Positions 28,472 through 37,062 of a stretch of DNA of 64,000 nt are shown here, piece after piece. This stretch comes from JACDAE01 sp963744875 (GTDB taxonomy: Bacteria; Chloroflexota; Ktedonobacteria; Ktedonobacterales; Ktedonobacteraceae): contig CAVUVQ010000035.1 in the NCBI GenBank assembly GCA_963744875.1, positions 124,001 to 188,000 of the forward strand, read 5' to 3'. The first letter of the stretch is position 1, and each line of letters opens with the position of its first letter. Position numbers and translations under genes: made by a program. The notes below the pieces were generated by a model. The model was not told the origin of the DNA, did no database searches, and saw only the letters and a list, made by a program, of their open reading frames with translations.

Positions 28472-29885
28472 ATGGCAAAAGTACGCACAAAATACATCTG
28501 CCAGCAATGTGGTGGCGAGCAAAATAAGTGGATGGGGAAATGTCCCGATTGTGGTACCTGGAATACACTTGAAGAAGTGGTCGATGTCCCACAAAGTCCT
28601 GCTCAGCAACGTCGTCAAACCCTCACTGGCAATGACGCTCTTGCTCAGGGCACACGCATACCTGTCGTCCTACCACAGATCAAACCGCTGGCACAACCAC
28701 GCATCTCCGTCGGCTATCCAGAAATGGATCGCGTACTTGGTGGTGGGCTGGTCGCAGGCTCGTTGATTCTTGATCGGCGGCGAACCAGGTATCGGGAAAT
28801 CAACGCTGCTCCTCCAGGTCTCGGGCGCTATCGCAGAAAATGTGGGACCCGTTCTTTATATATCAGGCGAAGAATCAATTGAGCAAGTCAAAATGCGTGC
28901 CGAACGCCTGGATATCAGCGGCGAACAACTCTACCTGCTAGCTGCCATTGAGATGGATATCATCAATGAAGCCGTACATCGCCTCAAACCCTCGCTAGTG
29001 ATCGTTGACTCAATCCAGACCGTCATCGCCAGCCATCTCACCGCTGCACCCGGTAGCATCAGTCAGGTGCGCGAATGTACCCTTCAATTAATGCAACTGG
29101 CTAAAAGCACGCACATTCCCATCTTCGTGATCGGACACGTCACAAAAGAAGGCACCGTTGCTGGCCCTAAAGCATTGGAGCACATCGCAGACGCGGTCTT
29201 ATACCTGGAAGGTGAACGTTATCACTCCTATCGGCTCCTCCGGGGCGTGAAAAATCGCTTCGGTGCCACACACGAAATTGGCGTCTTCGAAATGCATGGC
29301 GAAGGACTCCTGGAAGTCTCTAATCCCTCCGCAGTCTTCCTGGCCGATCGTGCCATAGGCGCTACCGGCTCCGCAGTCGTTGTCAGCATGGAAGGAACTC
29401 GCCCTCTACTTGTAGAAGTGCAGGCACTGGTCACTCCCAGTAACTTTGGCAATGCACGCTGCACCACCAATGGCATCGAACATAACCGCCTGCTGATGCT
29501 GCTAGCCGTACTGACGAAACGCGTCGGACTTGCCGTGGGCAACCACGATGTCTACGCAAACGTCATAGGTGGCTTCACCTTAGAGGAACCCGCTATCGAT
29601 CTCGGCGTGGCCGCCGCCATTGCATCCAGTTATCGCGAGAAAAATATTCCACCTGACATGGTTTTAATTGGTGAAGTAGGACTCTCCGGCGAACTACGCG
29701 CCGTTAGTCGCCTGGCTCTACGTGTACGCGAAGCAGCCAAGCTGGGATTCAAGCGCTGCATCATTCCAGGTGCAGGTAATGGCGCTAAAGTACGTACGGA
29801 ATTAACAGATGTAGGACTTCCAGCGGATTTTAAAGTACTTACAGCCAGTTCACTTGCAGTTGCCCTGGAAATTGCCTTACACTAA
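28472..29885 (+). CDS. radA: DNA repair protein RadA, interrupted by one frameshift
   Basis: RadA/Sms, a RecA-like ATPase that helps branch migration in recombination. N-terminal four-Cys zinc finger (YICQQCGGEQNKWMGKCPDC), Walker A GGEPGIGKSTLLLQV, the RadA signature KNRFGATHEIG, and the C-terminal Lon-like domain (DLGVAAAIASSYREK, GEVGLSGELRAVSRL). The frame breaks at about 28770 inside the Walker A approach: one extra T turns LILIGGEPG out of frame. Dropping it yields 470 residues, standard length. Probably intact in the organism. Confidence 0.92.
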
Positions 29886-29987
29886 GAGCTAGCAGAGGCG
29901 AATATCCCGCTTCTAGAACTTAACAAATAGAAACTTTCGTAAAAAAAGAGGATAGGAGGGCCAAAAAGAATTTGCAAAGCAGAACTA

Positions 29988-30016
29988 TTGATTCCTGAAC
30001 AGGAAAGAGGTATACT
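29988..30016 (+). promoter_or_regulatory. Promoter for the PIN/TRAM gene
   Basis: TTGATT (29988-29993), 17-nt spacer, TATACT (30011-30016). It lies in the 311-nt gap after radA, which holds no recognisable gene; the leader would be about 170 nt long. Confidence 0.65.
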
Positions 30017-30196
30017 GCATAATTGAAATGATGTTTTTGAGGCTCAACGGGCATGTTTTCAACGTTTCGCAGGTCAGGCGACAAATACCAGGACTTATCA
30101 TTTTGTATCATCACTGTCCTTACCTGCTAACTGCGCCCCAGCTCTCGTCTGAGCCCCCTATGCACTCTTTGGTGCACTGCGTTGGAGGATGCAGGG

Positions 30197-31352
30197 ATGT
30201 CAATTAATACGATTTCCCGTATCGTTGGTAGCGTGATTGCCATAGGTACGGTTGTAGGCATTTTACTTTTTGATCGCACTGTCCTTACCGACTACAAACT
30301 CTCGCTGGAGTGGGGTATTGCGATCGGAGTGGTCATCATCATTGTGGCTTTTATCATCACGCCCTATATCTCTGTTATTCCCTATCGTTGGATGCGCGAA
30401 AAGATCAGCCGTGCTGCCGCCAGTGATCTCGTCGCTGCCGCGATAGGTCTCACCATCGGCCTTATCATTTCGGCATTACTGGCAATTCCACTGGCAAATC
30501 TGCCAGCTACATGGGGTCACCTGCTGCCATTCGTTGGCGCTGTCCTCTTCGGTTACCTCGGCGTAACCATCGCCGTAATCCGCAAAAATGATATCGCCCA
30601 TCTCTTCCAGGGAGCTACTGATGCGCCGCACACGTGAACGCGACGAAGAACGCGAAAAGAGCAAAGAACGTGAACATGCACTCGAAGATGGTACTGCTAC
30701 CCCTGACTCAATTCAAATATTGCTCGATACCAGCACCATCATCGATGGTCGCATCGCAGACATTAGCCAGACAGGCTTCATCTTCGGCACATTAGTCGTT
30801 CCCCGCTTTGTCTTAAACGAACTGCAACGTATCGCCGACTCCGCCGATACCATGCGTCGCAATCGCGGACGCCGTGGCCTGGAAATTCTCAACCGCCTGC
30901 AAAAAGACGCCACCGTCCCCATCGAAATTATCGATACTGATATCGAAGGGATCGCCGATGTGGATGGCAAACTCGTCAAAATGGCGCGGAACTTCCATTG
31001 CGCGATCATCACCAACGATTTTAACCTCAACCGCGTCGCCGAACTACAAGGCGTCAAGGTTCTTAACATTAACGAACTCGCAAACGCTATCAAACCCGTA
31101 CTCTTACCAGGTGAGGATATCCACATCAAAGTTATGCAAGACGGCAAAGAACTTGGACAGGGCGTAGGTTACCTGGATGATGGAACGATGATCGTCGTAG
31201 AAAATGGACGCCAGTTCATGAACACGACCATCGAAGTCACCGTCACACGCGTCCTACAAACAGTCGCTGGACGCATGATATTCGCTCATCCTAAACAAAA
31301 TAGCAGTATTATGTCCGACACTCAATCGCCCGCGAAACAACGACTGTTGTAA
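30197..31352 (+). CDS. YacL-like integral membrane PIN/TRAM-domain protein, probably one frameshift
   Basis: The first part has four membrane helices (about residues 5-25, 40-60, 85-105, 110-130). The second part is a PIN nuclease domain (LLDTSTIIDGRIADI, LNELQRIADSADTMRR, GRRGLEILNRL, IITNDFNLNRVAELQGV) and a TRAM domain (EDIHIKVMQDGKELGQGVGY, DGTMIVVENG). In Bacillus YacL these are one protein, placed near ispD as here. The frame changes between about 30570 and 30637; removing one base gives 384 residues. Alternatively two coupled genes overlap, the second starting at ATG 30621. ATG 30197 follows GGAGG. Confidence 0.82.
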
Positions 31353-31360
31353 AATAATAC

Positions 31361-31387
31361 GGGCACCTTTGCAGGTGCCCATTCTTT
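31361..31387 (+). terminator. Terminator-like hairpin before ispD
   Basis: GGGCACC (31361-31367) and GGTGCCC (31374-31380) with a 6-nt loop, followed by ATTCTTT. It follows the PIN/TRAM stop by 8 nt; the short T-tract suggests partial termination. Confidence 0.6.
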
Positions 31388-31410
31388 CTATGGAGAAGGT
31401 TCCGGCAACT

Positions 31411-32109
31411 ATGCAAGAGAAAGCCACCGTCGTAATCGTAGCCGCCGGTTCTAGCAGACGTATGCAAGGCAAAGACAAACTCTGGCTTCCACTCGCCGGA
31501 CGCATTACGCTCACATACACCCTGGAGATTTTCCAACGCTCGCCTATCATAGACTCCATCATCCTCGTTGTGAACCCCGAACGCCTCGCGGATGCCAGAA
31601 CACTCTGCGCACAGGAAGACTGCTCTAAAGTTGTCGCTATTATTGCAGGGGGCGCACGACGACAAGATTCAGTACGCATCGGCCTTGATAAGTTGACATT
31701 GCACAACCCCACTTGCCGCTGGGTCATGATACACGACGGTGCTCGTCCCTTCATTACGGAAAATTTACTGGAAACGGGACTACAGGCCGCCCTGGAACAT
31801 CAGGCTGTTGTAGCAGCAGTTCCTGTCAAAGATACCATCAAGCAAGTTCAAAACGGACGCATCTACGCGACCCTTGACCGTTCTCAGCTCTGGATGATAC
31901 AGACGCCACAGATCTTTGCATTCCCCCTCATCCAGCAAGCACATGCTAGCCCCCTGGCGCAAGAAGATGCTACCGACGATGCCACCCTGCTTGAACGTAT
32001 AGGCCATCACGTAGCAGTCTTCCCCGGCTCCTATACCAATATCAAAATTACAACACAGGATGATCTCCTTTTCGCCGCCGCATTATTACAAGGACATTTA
32101 GAGAAATGA
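31411..32109 (+). CDS. ispD: 2-C-methyl-D-erythritol 4-phosphate cytidylyltransferase
   Basis: A 232-residue enzyme of the MEP isoprenoid path, joining CTP and MEP to CDP-ME. Motifs: VVIVAAGSSRRMQGKDKLWL (nucleotide loop), GGARRQDSV, WVMIHDGARPFI, AAVPVKDTIK, QTPQIFAFPLI, DDATLLER and PGSYTNIKITTQDDL. The family core starts 8 residues after ATG 31411; GGAGAAGG is 11 nt upstream. ATG 31390 is a possible earlier start. The stop overlaps the ispF start (ATGA), so they are translationally coupled. Confidence 0.94.
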   Translation: MQEKATVVIVAAGSSRRMQGKDKLWLPLAGRITLTYTLEIFQRSPIIDSIILVVNPERLADARTLCAQEDCSKVVAIIAGGARRQDSVRIGLDKLTLHNPTCRWVMIHDGARPFITENLLETGLQAALEHQAVVAAVPVKDTIKQVQNGRIYATLDRSQLWMIQTPQIFAFPLIQQAHASPLAQEDATDDATLLERIGHHVAVFPGSYTNIKITTQDDLLFAAALLQGHLEK

Positions 32110-32582
32110 CAACACGCATTGGCTCCGGCTACGATGTTCACGCCTTCACCCAGGGTCGCCCACTGATCCTCGGTGGCGTGACTATCCCCTTCGACTACGG
32201 CCTCGCAGGCCACTCGGACGCCGACACCGTTATTCACGCTATAGTCGATGCCTTACTGGGGGCCGCCGCTCTCGGCGATATCGGTAGCCACTTTCCCTCG
32301 CACGATCTCCGCTGGAAAGATCAGCCCAGTTCCGTCTTTCTTGCCTATACCATCGATCTGTTACAACAACACGATTGGTCTATAGGAAATATTGACGCCA
32401 CTATAGTGGCCGAACGTCCGAAACTTAGCCCCTATATACAGACTATGCGCGATCATGTCGCCCAACATCTGCGTCTGGATAAAGGGCAGGTAAGCATAAA
32501 AGCTACTACGACGGATGGTCTGGGTTTTGCTGGGAGACGTGAAGGGATTGCATGCTATGCAGTTGCTCTGATTGAAGGATAA
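32106..32582 (+). CDS. ispF: 2-C-methyl-D-erythritol 2,4-cyclodiphosphate synthase
   Basis: A 158-residue trimeric zinc enzyme forming MEcPP from CDP-ME 2-phosphate. Metal ligands are in GYDVHAF and the later HAIVDALLGAAALGDIGSHF; the substrate flap shows HSDADTVIHA and the C-terminus KATTTDGLGFAGRREGIAC. Standard length. Fourth step enzyme IspE is at 47.2 kb, so the pathway is split across the window. Confidence 0.97.
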   Translation: MTTRIGSGYDVHAFTQGRPLILGGVTIPFDYGLAGHSDADTVIHAIVDALLGAAALGDIGSHFPSHDLRWKDQPSSVFLAYTIDLLQQHDWSIGNIDATIVAERPKLSPYIQTMRDHVAQHLRLDKGQVSIKATTTDGLGFAGRREGIACYAVALIEG

Positions 32583-32608
32583 ATAATTTCATAAGGGAAG
32601 GGGAAGAC

Positions 32609-32908
32609 ATGTCTGAAGAAATGGAACCAGAGGAACAACGAGGGCTGCTGCTCAGGCAAAAATATGGAGAGCTTTATGATCAACTAAGCGAAATACTTTT
32701 CTTACATGACCCAGTAGGATTAGCTGCTCTTGGTGCCCCCGAAGATGAATACTCTGTAGAAGTTAAGGAATTTCTGCCACATTTACAGAAAATTAAATCG
32801 CTACCTGCTCTGAGTCAACTACTTTATGACGTTTTTGTGCGCATGTTTAGCAAGGAAATGATAAGTCAGCAGAAAATCATGTTTGATCCAATTGCTGAAG
32901 ATATATAG
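32609..32908 (+). CDS. Small hypothetical protein, DUF1871-like
   Basis: A 99-residue acidic protein. The stretch LHDPVGLAALGAPEDEYSVE resembles the DP-x-GL..GAPEDEYDPE motif of DUF1871-type small proteins, which are of unknown function. ATG 32609 has GGGAAGGGG upstream. Located 26 nt after ispF, possibly read through from it, but no functional link is evident. Confidence 0.7.
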   Translation: MSEEMEPEEQRGLLLRQKYGELYDQLSEILFLHDPVGLAALGAPEDEYSVEVKEFLPHLQKIKSLPALSQLLYDVFVRMFSKEMISQQKIMFDPIAEDI

Positions 32909-32958
32909 AAAACCTATAAACATTGGGAAGGTAAGTAAATCTATGTCTATTCTCGCAT

Positions 32959-33895
32959 CTATCTCGACCGCAGGTCATACTTTACCCTGGTAAGCTCCTC
33001 TGACACCTCCCATAAGCGTGCAGCCATGGATCGATCATATTCTTTCCTGGCATTGCGCTCCACCTTTGGATACCCGCGCATCGCCGCAAAGCCGCCTGGG
33101 CCTACCAATTCGCCGCCAGAGATATGTGCGTCCGTTCCAGCATACAACTGTGGCAGAGCGCCCATAAGTGCACTTTGCATCATCAGCCGCCTGTTCAAGG
33201 CAAAGATGAATTTATCGATAGACGAATTGGATAGGGCAATGCTGTTTCCCGGTAAATTAGTGTTCGATCCACCTGGGTGTGCCGCAACGCTGATCGTGCT
33301 TACTCCAGCTTCGGTTAAGCGCGTTTGCAATTCAAAGGCAAAGAGGAGATTTGCACGTTTGCTCTGCCCATAGACTCTCCAGCGGCTATAAGAGCGCTGG
33401 CGCTGCAAATCATCGAAGTGAATATGGTCGCCAATGCGAGCAATGCTCGTCGTTGTCACAACCCTACTACCAGAGGTCACCACAAGCTTTGGCAAGAGCA
33501 GGCCAGTCAACGCAAAATGTCCCAGATGATTCGTGCCAAACTGCATCTCAAAACCATCCGACGTTTCCTGACGCGGAATAGCCATAACACCTGCATTATT
33601 GAACAGCAGATCAAGGCGATCGTGCGTTCTTGAAACATGAGCCGCCATCTCACGCACCGAAGCCAATGAGGCCAGATCTAACAAAACTAATTCTATCGAT
33701 GCATCAGGCACTGTTTGTTTGATCTCGGCCTCTGCCCGACCGTCCTTTGTCAGGGTTACGAGTAGCCATAATCACGTGTGCCCCATGAGCGGCCAACGCC
33801 CGCGTCGTCTCCAGACCAAGCCCACTATTCGCTCCTGTAACCAGCGCCACACGACCATGCTGATCGTGTATGTCGTTCACCGTCCAGTTGTTCAT
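32959..33895 (-). CDS. Short-chain dehydrogenase/reductase, one frameshift
   Basis: An NAD(P)-dependent SDR of the retinol dehydrogenase/WW-oxidoreductase-like group. N-terminal Rossmann motif RVALVTGANSGLGLETTRAL, then LLFNNAGVMAIP, the catalytic region with YGQSKRANLLFAFEL (Tyr-x-x-x-Lys) and VAAHPGGSNTNL. The frame breaks near 33735; one extra G in a GGG run separates NPDKGRS from AEAEIKQTVPDASIELVLLD. Removing it gives 311 residues. Start at ATG 33895 just before the family core. Divergent from the AhpD-type pair. Confidence 0.87.
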
Positions 33896-34241
33896 AAAAT
33901 CGCTCCAAATGCAAAATTGAACACAAAACATTGCGGGAAAATAAGGAGATAGACCGATGATATCAAAGGGAAGATCCTTGATCAAGCCCTGATAAATGTG
34001 CGGATTATTACCCCGGCCCAGTCGCGATGATCAAGATATTTTAAAACTTTTTTATTTTTAATTGTACCATATAAATTTTCCATATGTTATACTCATATCA
34101 AGTCATCTATTGTAATTACTTAGATGCCAGAATGCTTTAAAACCGACTGCTCCCTTACTCTTGCAGTCACTTGTATACTGGCAAATGTAAGGAAATATTC
34201 GGATAATATTGTCTCAGGCGATACAGCGGGGAGACGAATAA
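33896..34241. other. AT-rich divergent intergenic region
   Basis: 346 nt between the divergent SDR and the AhpD-type pair, rich in A and T around 34035-34110. It must hold promoters in both directions, but I find no well-spaced pair of boxes. TATACT is at 34088-34093. No gene or long repeat seen. Confidence 0.4.
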
Positions 34242-34596
34242 ATGGCTGATGAACGCTTAGAGCTTTTTCAAAACGTGGTGGACGCTATTCTCTCTACCCC
34301 AGGAGAAACGCCTGCTTCTTTACGTAGACACTTGCTCAACAACCCGCACAACTCTACGGTCTTCCAGTACAACCAGAGAAGCTCTTCCACCTGAGATACA
34401 AACTTATGCAACAAAAGTAGCGACCAATGCTTATAAAGTCACGGATCAGGATATTGCACAATTATATGCCGATGGGTATAGCGAAGATGCGATTTTTGAA
34501 ATAACATTAAGTGTTGCAGCAGGTGCCGGAATGATGTGTCTCAAGCAAGGTCTGGCAGCACTGAAGGGAGAAGCAAATGCGCCTAAAAAAGATTGA
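34242..34596 (+). CDS. Carboxymuconolactone decarboxylase-family protein, companion subunit, one frameshift
   Basis: After one base is dropped near 34360 the gene gives 117 residues: an N-terminal helix (ERLELFQNVVDAILSTPGE), a variable linker, then EIQTYATKVATNAYKVTDQD, IAQLYADGYSEDAIFEITLS and VAAGAGMMCLKQGLAALKG. This is the Cys-less small protein that commonly precedes a CxxC carboxymuconolactone decarboxylase/AhpD-type gene. GGGGAG precedes ATG 34242. The 3' end overlaps the next gene by 20 nt, suggesting coupled translation of a complex. Not found by simple ORF calling because of the shift. Confidence 0.75.
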
Positions 34597-35118
34597 AGAG
34601 ATCAAAAAAGATCAACCTGTCTCGGATATCAGGCGCACACTCTCCTATCGTCCTGAACTGTTTGGTGATCCCTTCTCAACCTGTCTCCAACGTGTCCTAC
34701 GCGGGCCATCAGATTGGAGCGTGGGTGAGCGCGAACTCTTCGCCTCCTTTACCGCCTCAAGGCTACAATGCACATATTGAACAGGTGCCCATGGCGCAGT
34801 TGCGTCACACGCCCTGAACAATGAACTGGTCCAGGCCGTCCTCAGCGATTGGCACACCGCCCCTATCGACGAAAAACTACGTCATGACATTAGATTTCCT
34901 GGAGAAAGGTAACGCTCTCGCCTGCTGAGGTCTCGCCATCTGATGTACAACCACTCCTCGCAGCGGGTATCAGCGAGCAAGCTATCGAGGATGCGCTGAT
35001 TATTTGTGCTGGTTTTAATATCATCTCACGAATCGCCGATGCACTCGATGTCACCATTCCATCTCCAGAAGGATTCACGCGTACGGGAGAGGCTTTGTTG
35101 GAACATGGGTATGTGTAA
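34577..35118 (+). CDS. AhpD-like (carboxymuconolactone decarboxylase-family) protein, candidate selenoprotein
   Basis: The open frame starts MRLKKIEEIKKDQ, continues LFASFTASRLQCTY and meets TGA at 34778 (codon 68), then goes on in frame as TGAHGAVASHALNNELVQAV. In this family the active site is CxxC-x-GAH (redox Cys pair, proton-relay His); the TGA stands exactly at the second, peroxidatic Cys, giving C-T-Y-U-T-G-A-H. Downstream, two single-base shifts (near 34883 and 34908) lead to LDFLEK, VTLSPAEVSPSDVQPLLAAG, EDALIICAGFNIISRIADAL and the TAA at 35116. Corrected length 179. A Cys codon misread by sequencing is the alternative. Confidence 0.72.
34778..34816 (+). promoter_or_regulatory. Putative bacterial SECIS element
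   Basis: Starting at the UGA codon, the RNA can fold with lower stem 34782-34787 to 34810-34816 (one bulged C), a small internal loop, and a 6-bp upper stem 34792-34797 to 34802-34807 (one G-U) closed by the loop AGUU (34798-34801). The loop begins 17 nt after UGA and has G at its second position, both within the published consensus for bacterial selenocysteine insertion elements. Confidence 0.55.
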
Positions 35119-35124
35119 ATTTAG

Positions 35125-36426
35125 CTAAAACCAATCAGATGTTGGTATCCAGGTTTGCCCGGTAGGGAAAAGGATCGTGAGCACTCTTGTCAGATCGTCG
35201 GATAGCGGATGAGTGCTATGCTGGAAGACTCTGGCAATAGGGAAATAGCCAAACACGACCTGCATGAAAGTTTGAGGAGTTAATGAGAGAGCGCTTGCAG
35301 TGAGATCGGGCACATCCAGCAATTGAAGATGTGTACCAGCTATGCGTAATGTAAACGCTTCATTGGCCACAATCAGAGAGATATCTCCTGACCAATGTGC
35401 CAACGAACGATGCCAGCGAGCTTGCCATTCTGGTAGCATTGCCTGAGTCAATACAGACAATTCTACCAGACGAGCCATCCAACCAGTGTTGCGTTGACGA
35501 AAGACCTGCTCGCGCACAACCCAAAAAAACGGGGGGTTATCTAGGATGGAAATATCAACGGCCTCCAGATTTTCCGTCAGCCAATGCACCACAGGGGACA
35601 TAGGTGGCACACTATACCGATGATCTTCCTGACTTTTCATCTGACGGACATGGTACTGAAGCAAGGCTACCGTAGCAGGCCAATCATCTACTACAAGCTC
35701 CCACACCTGAGTTCCAGATAAAAAGAAAGATCCTCGCACTTGAGCGGCAGCTAAGCAAAGATATCCTTGCACTTGAGCGGCAGGATCGACTGCCAGCAAA
35801 AGCTTTTCCGGCTCAATATGTTGCATCCAGTGAAGTTGCTGCTCGATTGAGCGTTCAAAACTACCTATGTAGGAACTAAAATGGCGCGTATAGAGATCAT
35901 GCAGACTCGTAGCATCATCTGGCGTAAACAGGCGTACAGTATAGGAACTCTCCGGCAGTGCCAGGATAGCCCGACGATTAATCTCTTGCGTGGACAAGTC
36001 ATACACATCGCAATAGCCATAACGATGATAAAAGTTAGGAATACCATCGAGCAGCAACAAAGAATATTTGTGAGCCTGGGCATATTCAATCGCATCATGC
36101 ATGAGTGCAGTTGCCACACCTTGATTGCGAAATTCAGCACGCGTGTAGACTCCACCAATACATCCTATAATCAACCGGGCAGATCCTACACGCAACAGGC
36201 GTTCATAAATCCTGTAGCCTCCCAACTGTTTACCATTAAGATATGCACAACGTACCTGCTCCTGTCGATAGCCTGGAAGCGTTGTGAGTTTGAGCAACAA
36301 CCTGTTTGCAGCGTCCTCTGGCAAAGGGTCGGGGGAAAAAGATTGAGCTACCTCAACATATCCTTTAATATGTTCTACAAGTTCATCAGGAGAAAGTGGA
36401 GGCCGAATGATAAGAGAAGCAGCCAT
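35125..36426 (-). CDS. GNAT acetyltransferase, Eis-like
   Basis: A 433-residue protein with the Eis layout: N-terminal GNAT domain (about 1-150) with the acetyl-CoA loop GGVYTRAEFRNQGVATAL and FYHRYGYC, a second degenerate GNAT-like domain in the middle, and a C-terminal sterol-carrier-like domain (about 330-433; SLIVANEAFTLRIAG). Eis proteins acetylate amines, including aminoglycosides; the natural substrate here is unknown. ATG 36426. Convergent with the AhpD-type pair, 6 nt apart. Confidence 0.85.
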   Translation of the reverse strand: MAASLIIRPPLSPDELVEHIKGYVEVAQSFSPDPLPEDAANRLLLKLTTLPGYRQEQVRCAYLNGKQLGGYRIYERLLRVGSARLIIGCIGGVYTRAEFRNQGVATALMHDAIEYAQAHKYSLLLLDGIPNFYHRYGYCDVYDLSTQEINRRAILALPESSYTVRLFTPDDATSLHDLYTRHFSSYIGSFERSIEQQLHWMQHIEPEKLLLAVDPAAQVQGYLCLAAAQVRGSFFLSGTQVWELVVDDWPATVALLQYHVRQMKSQEDHRYSVPPMSPVVHWLTENLEAVDISILDNPPFFWVVREQVFRQRNTGWMARLVELSVLTQAMLPEWQARWHRSLAHWSGDISLIVANEAFTLRIAGTHLQLLDVPDLTASALSLTPQTFMQVVFGYFPIARVFQHSTHPLSDDLTRVLTILFPTGQTWIPTSDWF

Positions 36427-36517
36427 AATATATGCTCACTTTCTGACCTTTTCGACTCATCTTTACTCTTTATAAACACATGTATTTTCGTGCATAGAGT
36501 AATGTCACCAAACAAAG

Positions 36518-36868
36518 CTACACAAATTGACGATACACTTCATCAGTCTTCGCCGCCATGATAAAATCGTTGCGATGCAGCCCATCGATACTATGCGTCC
36601 ACCAGGCAACACCCACACGTCCCCATTCCGTCAATAATGCAGGATGATGACCCTCTTGCTCAGCGATGGCTCCAACTTTATTCGTAAAATCTAGTGCCGC
36701 AACAAAATTTTTGAATTTAAAGACACGCTCCAGGCGCTTGACACCACCGCTACTATCGATAATCACCCACTCAGGAACCTGGGGCTGAAATTCCCGCAAT
36801 TCCTCCTCAGTTACTTGAGGCGATCCTGGTCCGCACGCCTCACATTTCTGCTGTTTTAGTTCTGCCAT
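36518..36868 (-). CDS. 4a-hydroxytetrahydrobiopterin dehydratase (DCoH-like)
   Basis: A 116-residue protein. The pterin-binding motif is EQEGHHPALLTEWGRVGVAW followed by WTHSIDGLHRNDFIMAAKTDE. It dehydrates 4a-hydroxy-pterin to recycle the phenylalanine hydroxylase cofactor, or acts on molybdopterin-like compounds. An N-terminal CEACGPG segment is a small extension. No aromatic amino acid hydroxylase is in the window, so its role is uncertain. Family assignment is firm. Confidence 0.9.
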   Translation of the reverse strand: MAELKQQKCEACGPGSPQVTEEELREFQPQVPEWVIIDSSGGVKRLERVFKFKNFVAALDFTNKVGAIAEQEGHHPALLTEWGRVGVAWWTHSIDGLHRNDFIMAAKTDEVYRQFV

Positions 36869-36995
36869 TGTTTTTCCTTCATCTATGTTCGTTTGGAATT
36901 TAATATTTTCGCCTATGCCTGATGGAATACATCAGACTACCAGTTGAAACCATAACACAATTTTGAGTCGAAGGCAAAATTGTCGGGAAAAAGCT

Positions 36996-37042
36996 TAAAA
37001 AGCAGGAAGCTATCATTGCTCATGTGAAATGATAGCTTCCTG
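36996..37042 (-). terminator. Rho-independent terminator of the GH15 gene
   Basis: Arms 37003-37017 and 37028-37042 are perfect 15-nt inverted copies. On the minus strand the hairpin is followed by CTTTTTA. It begins 21 nt after the GH15 stop. Confidence 0.88.
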
Positions 37043-37062
37043 ATGGGTCACTGGAAACATAC

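Noticed and set aside
30588..31352. PIN/TRAM part as a separate soluble protein gene
   Set aside because: YacL-type proteins are single chains and one removed base restores the fusion. Kept as an alternative in the entry since ATG 30621 could serve as a start.
35881..36561. 226-codon plus-strand frame
   Set aside because: Antisense to the Eis-like acetyltransferase; no family likeness.
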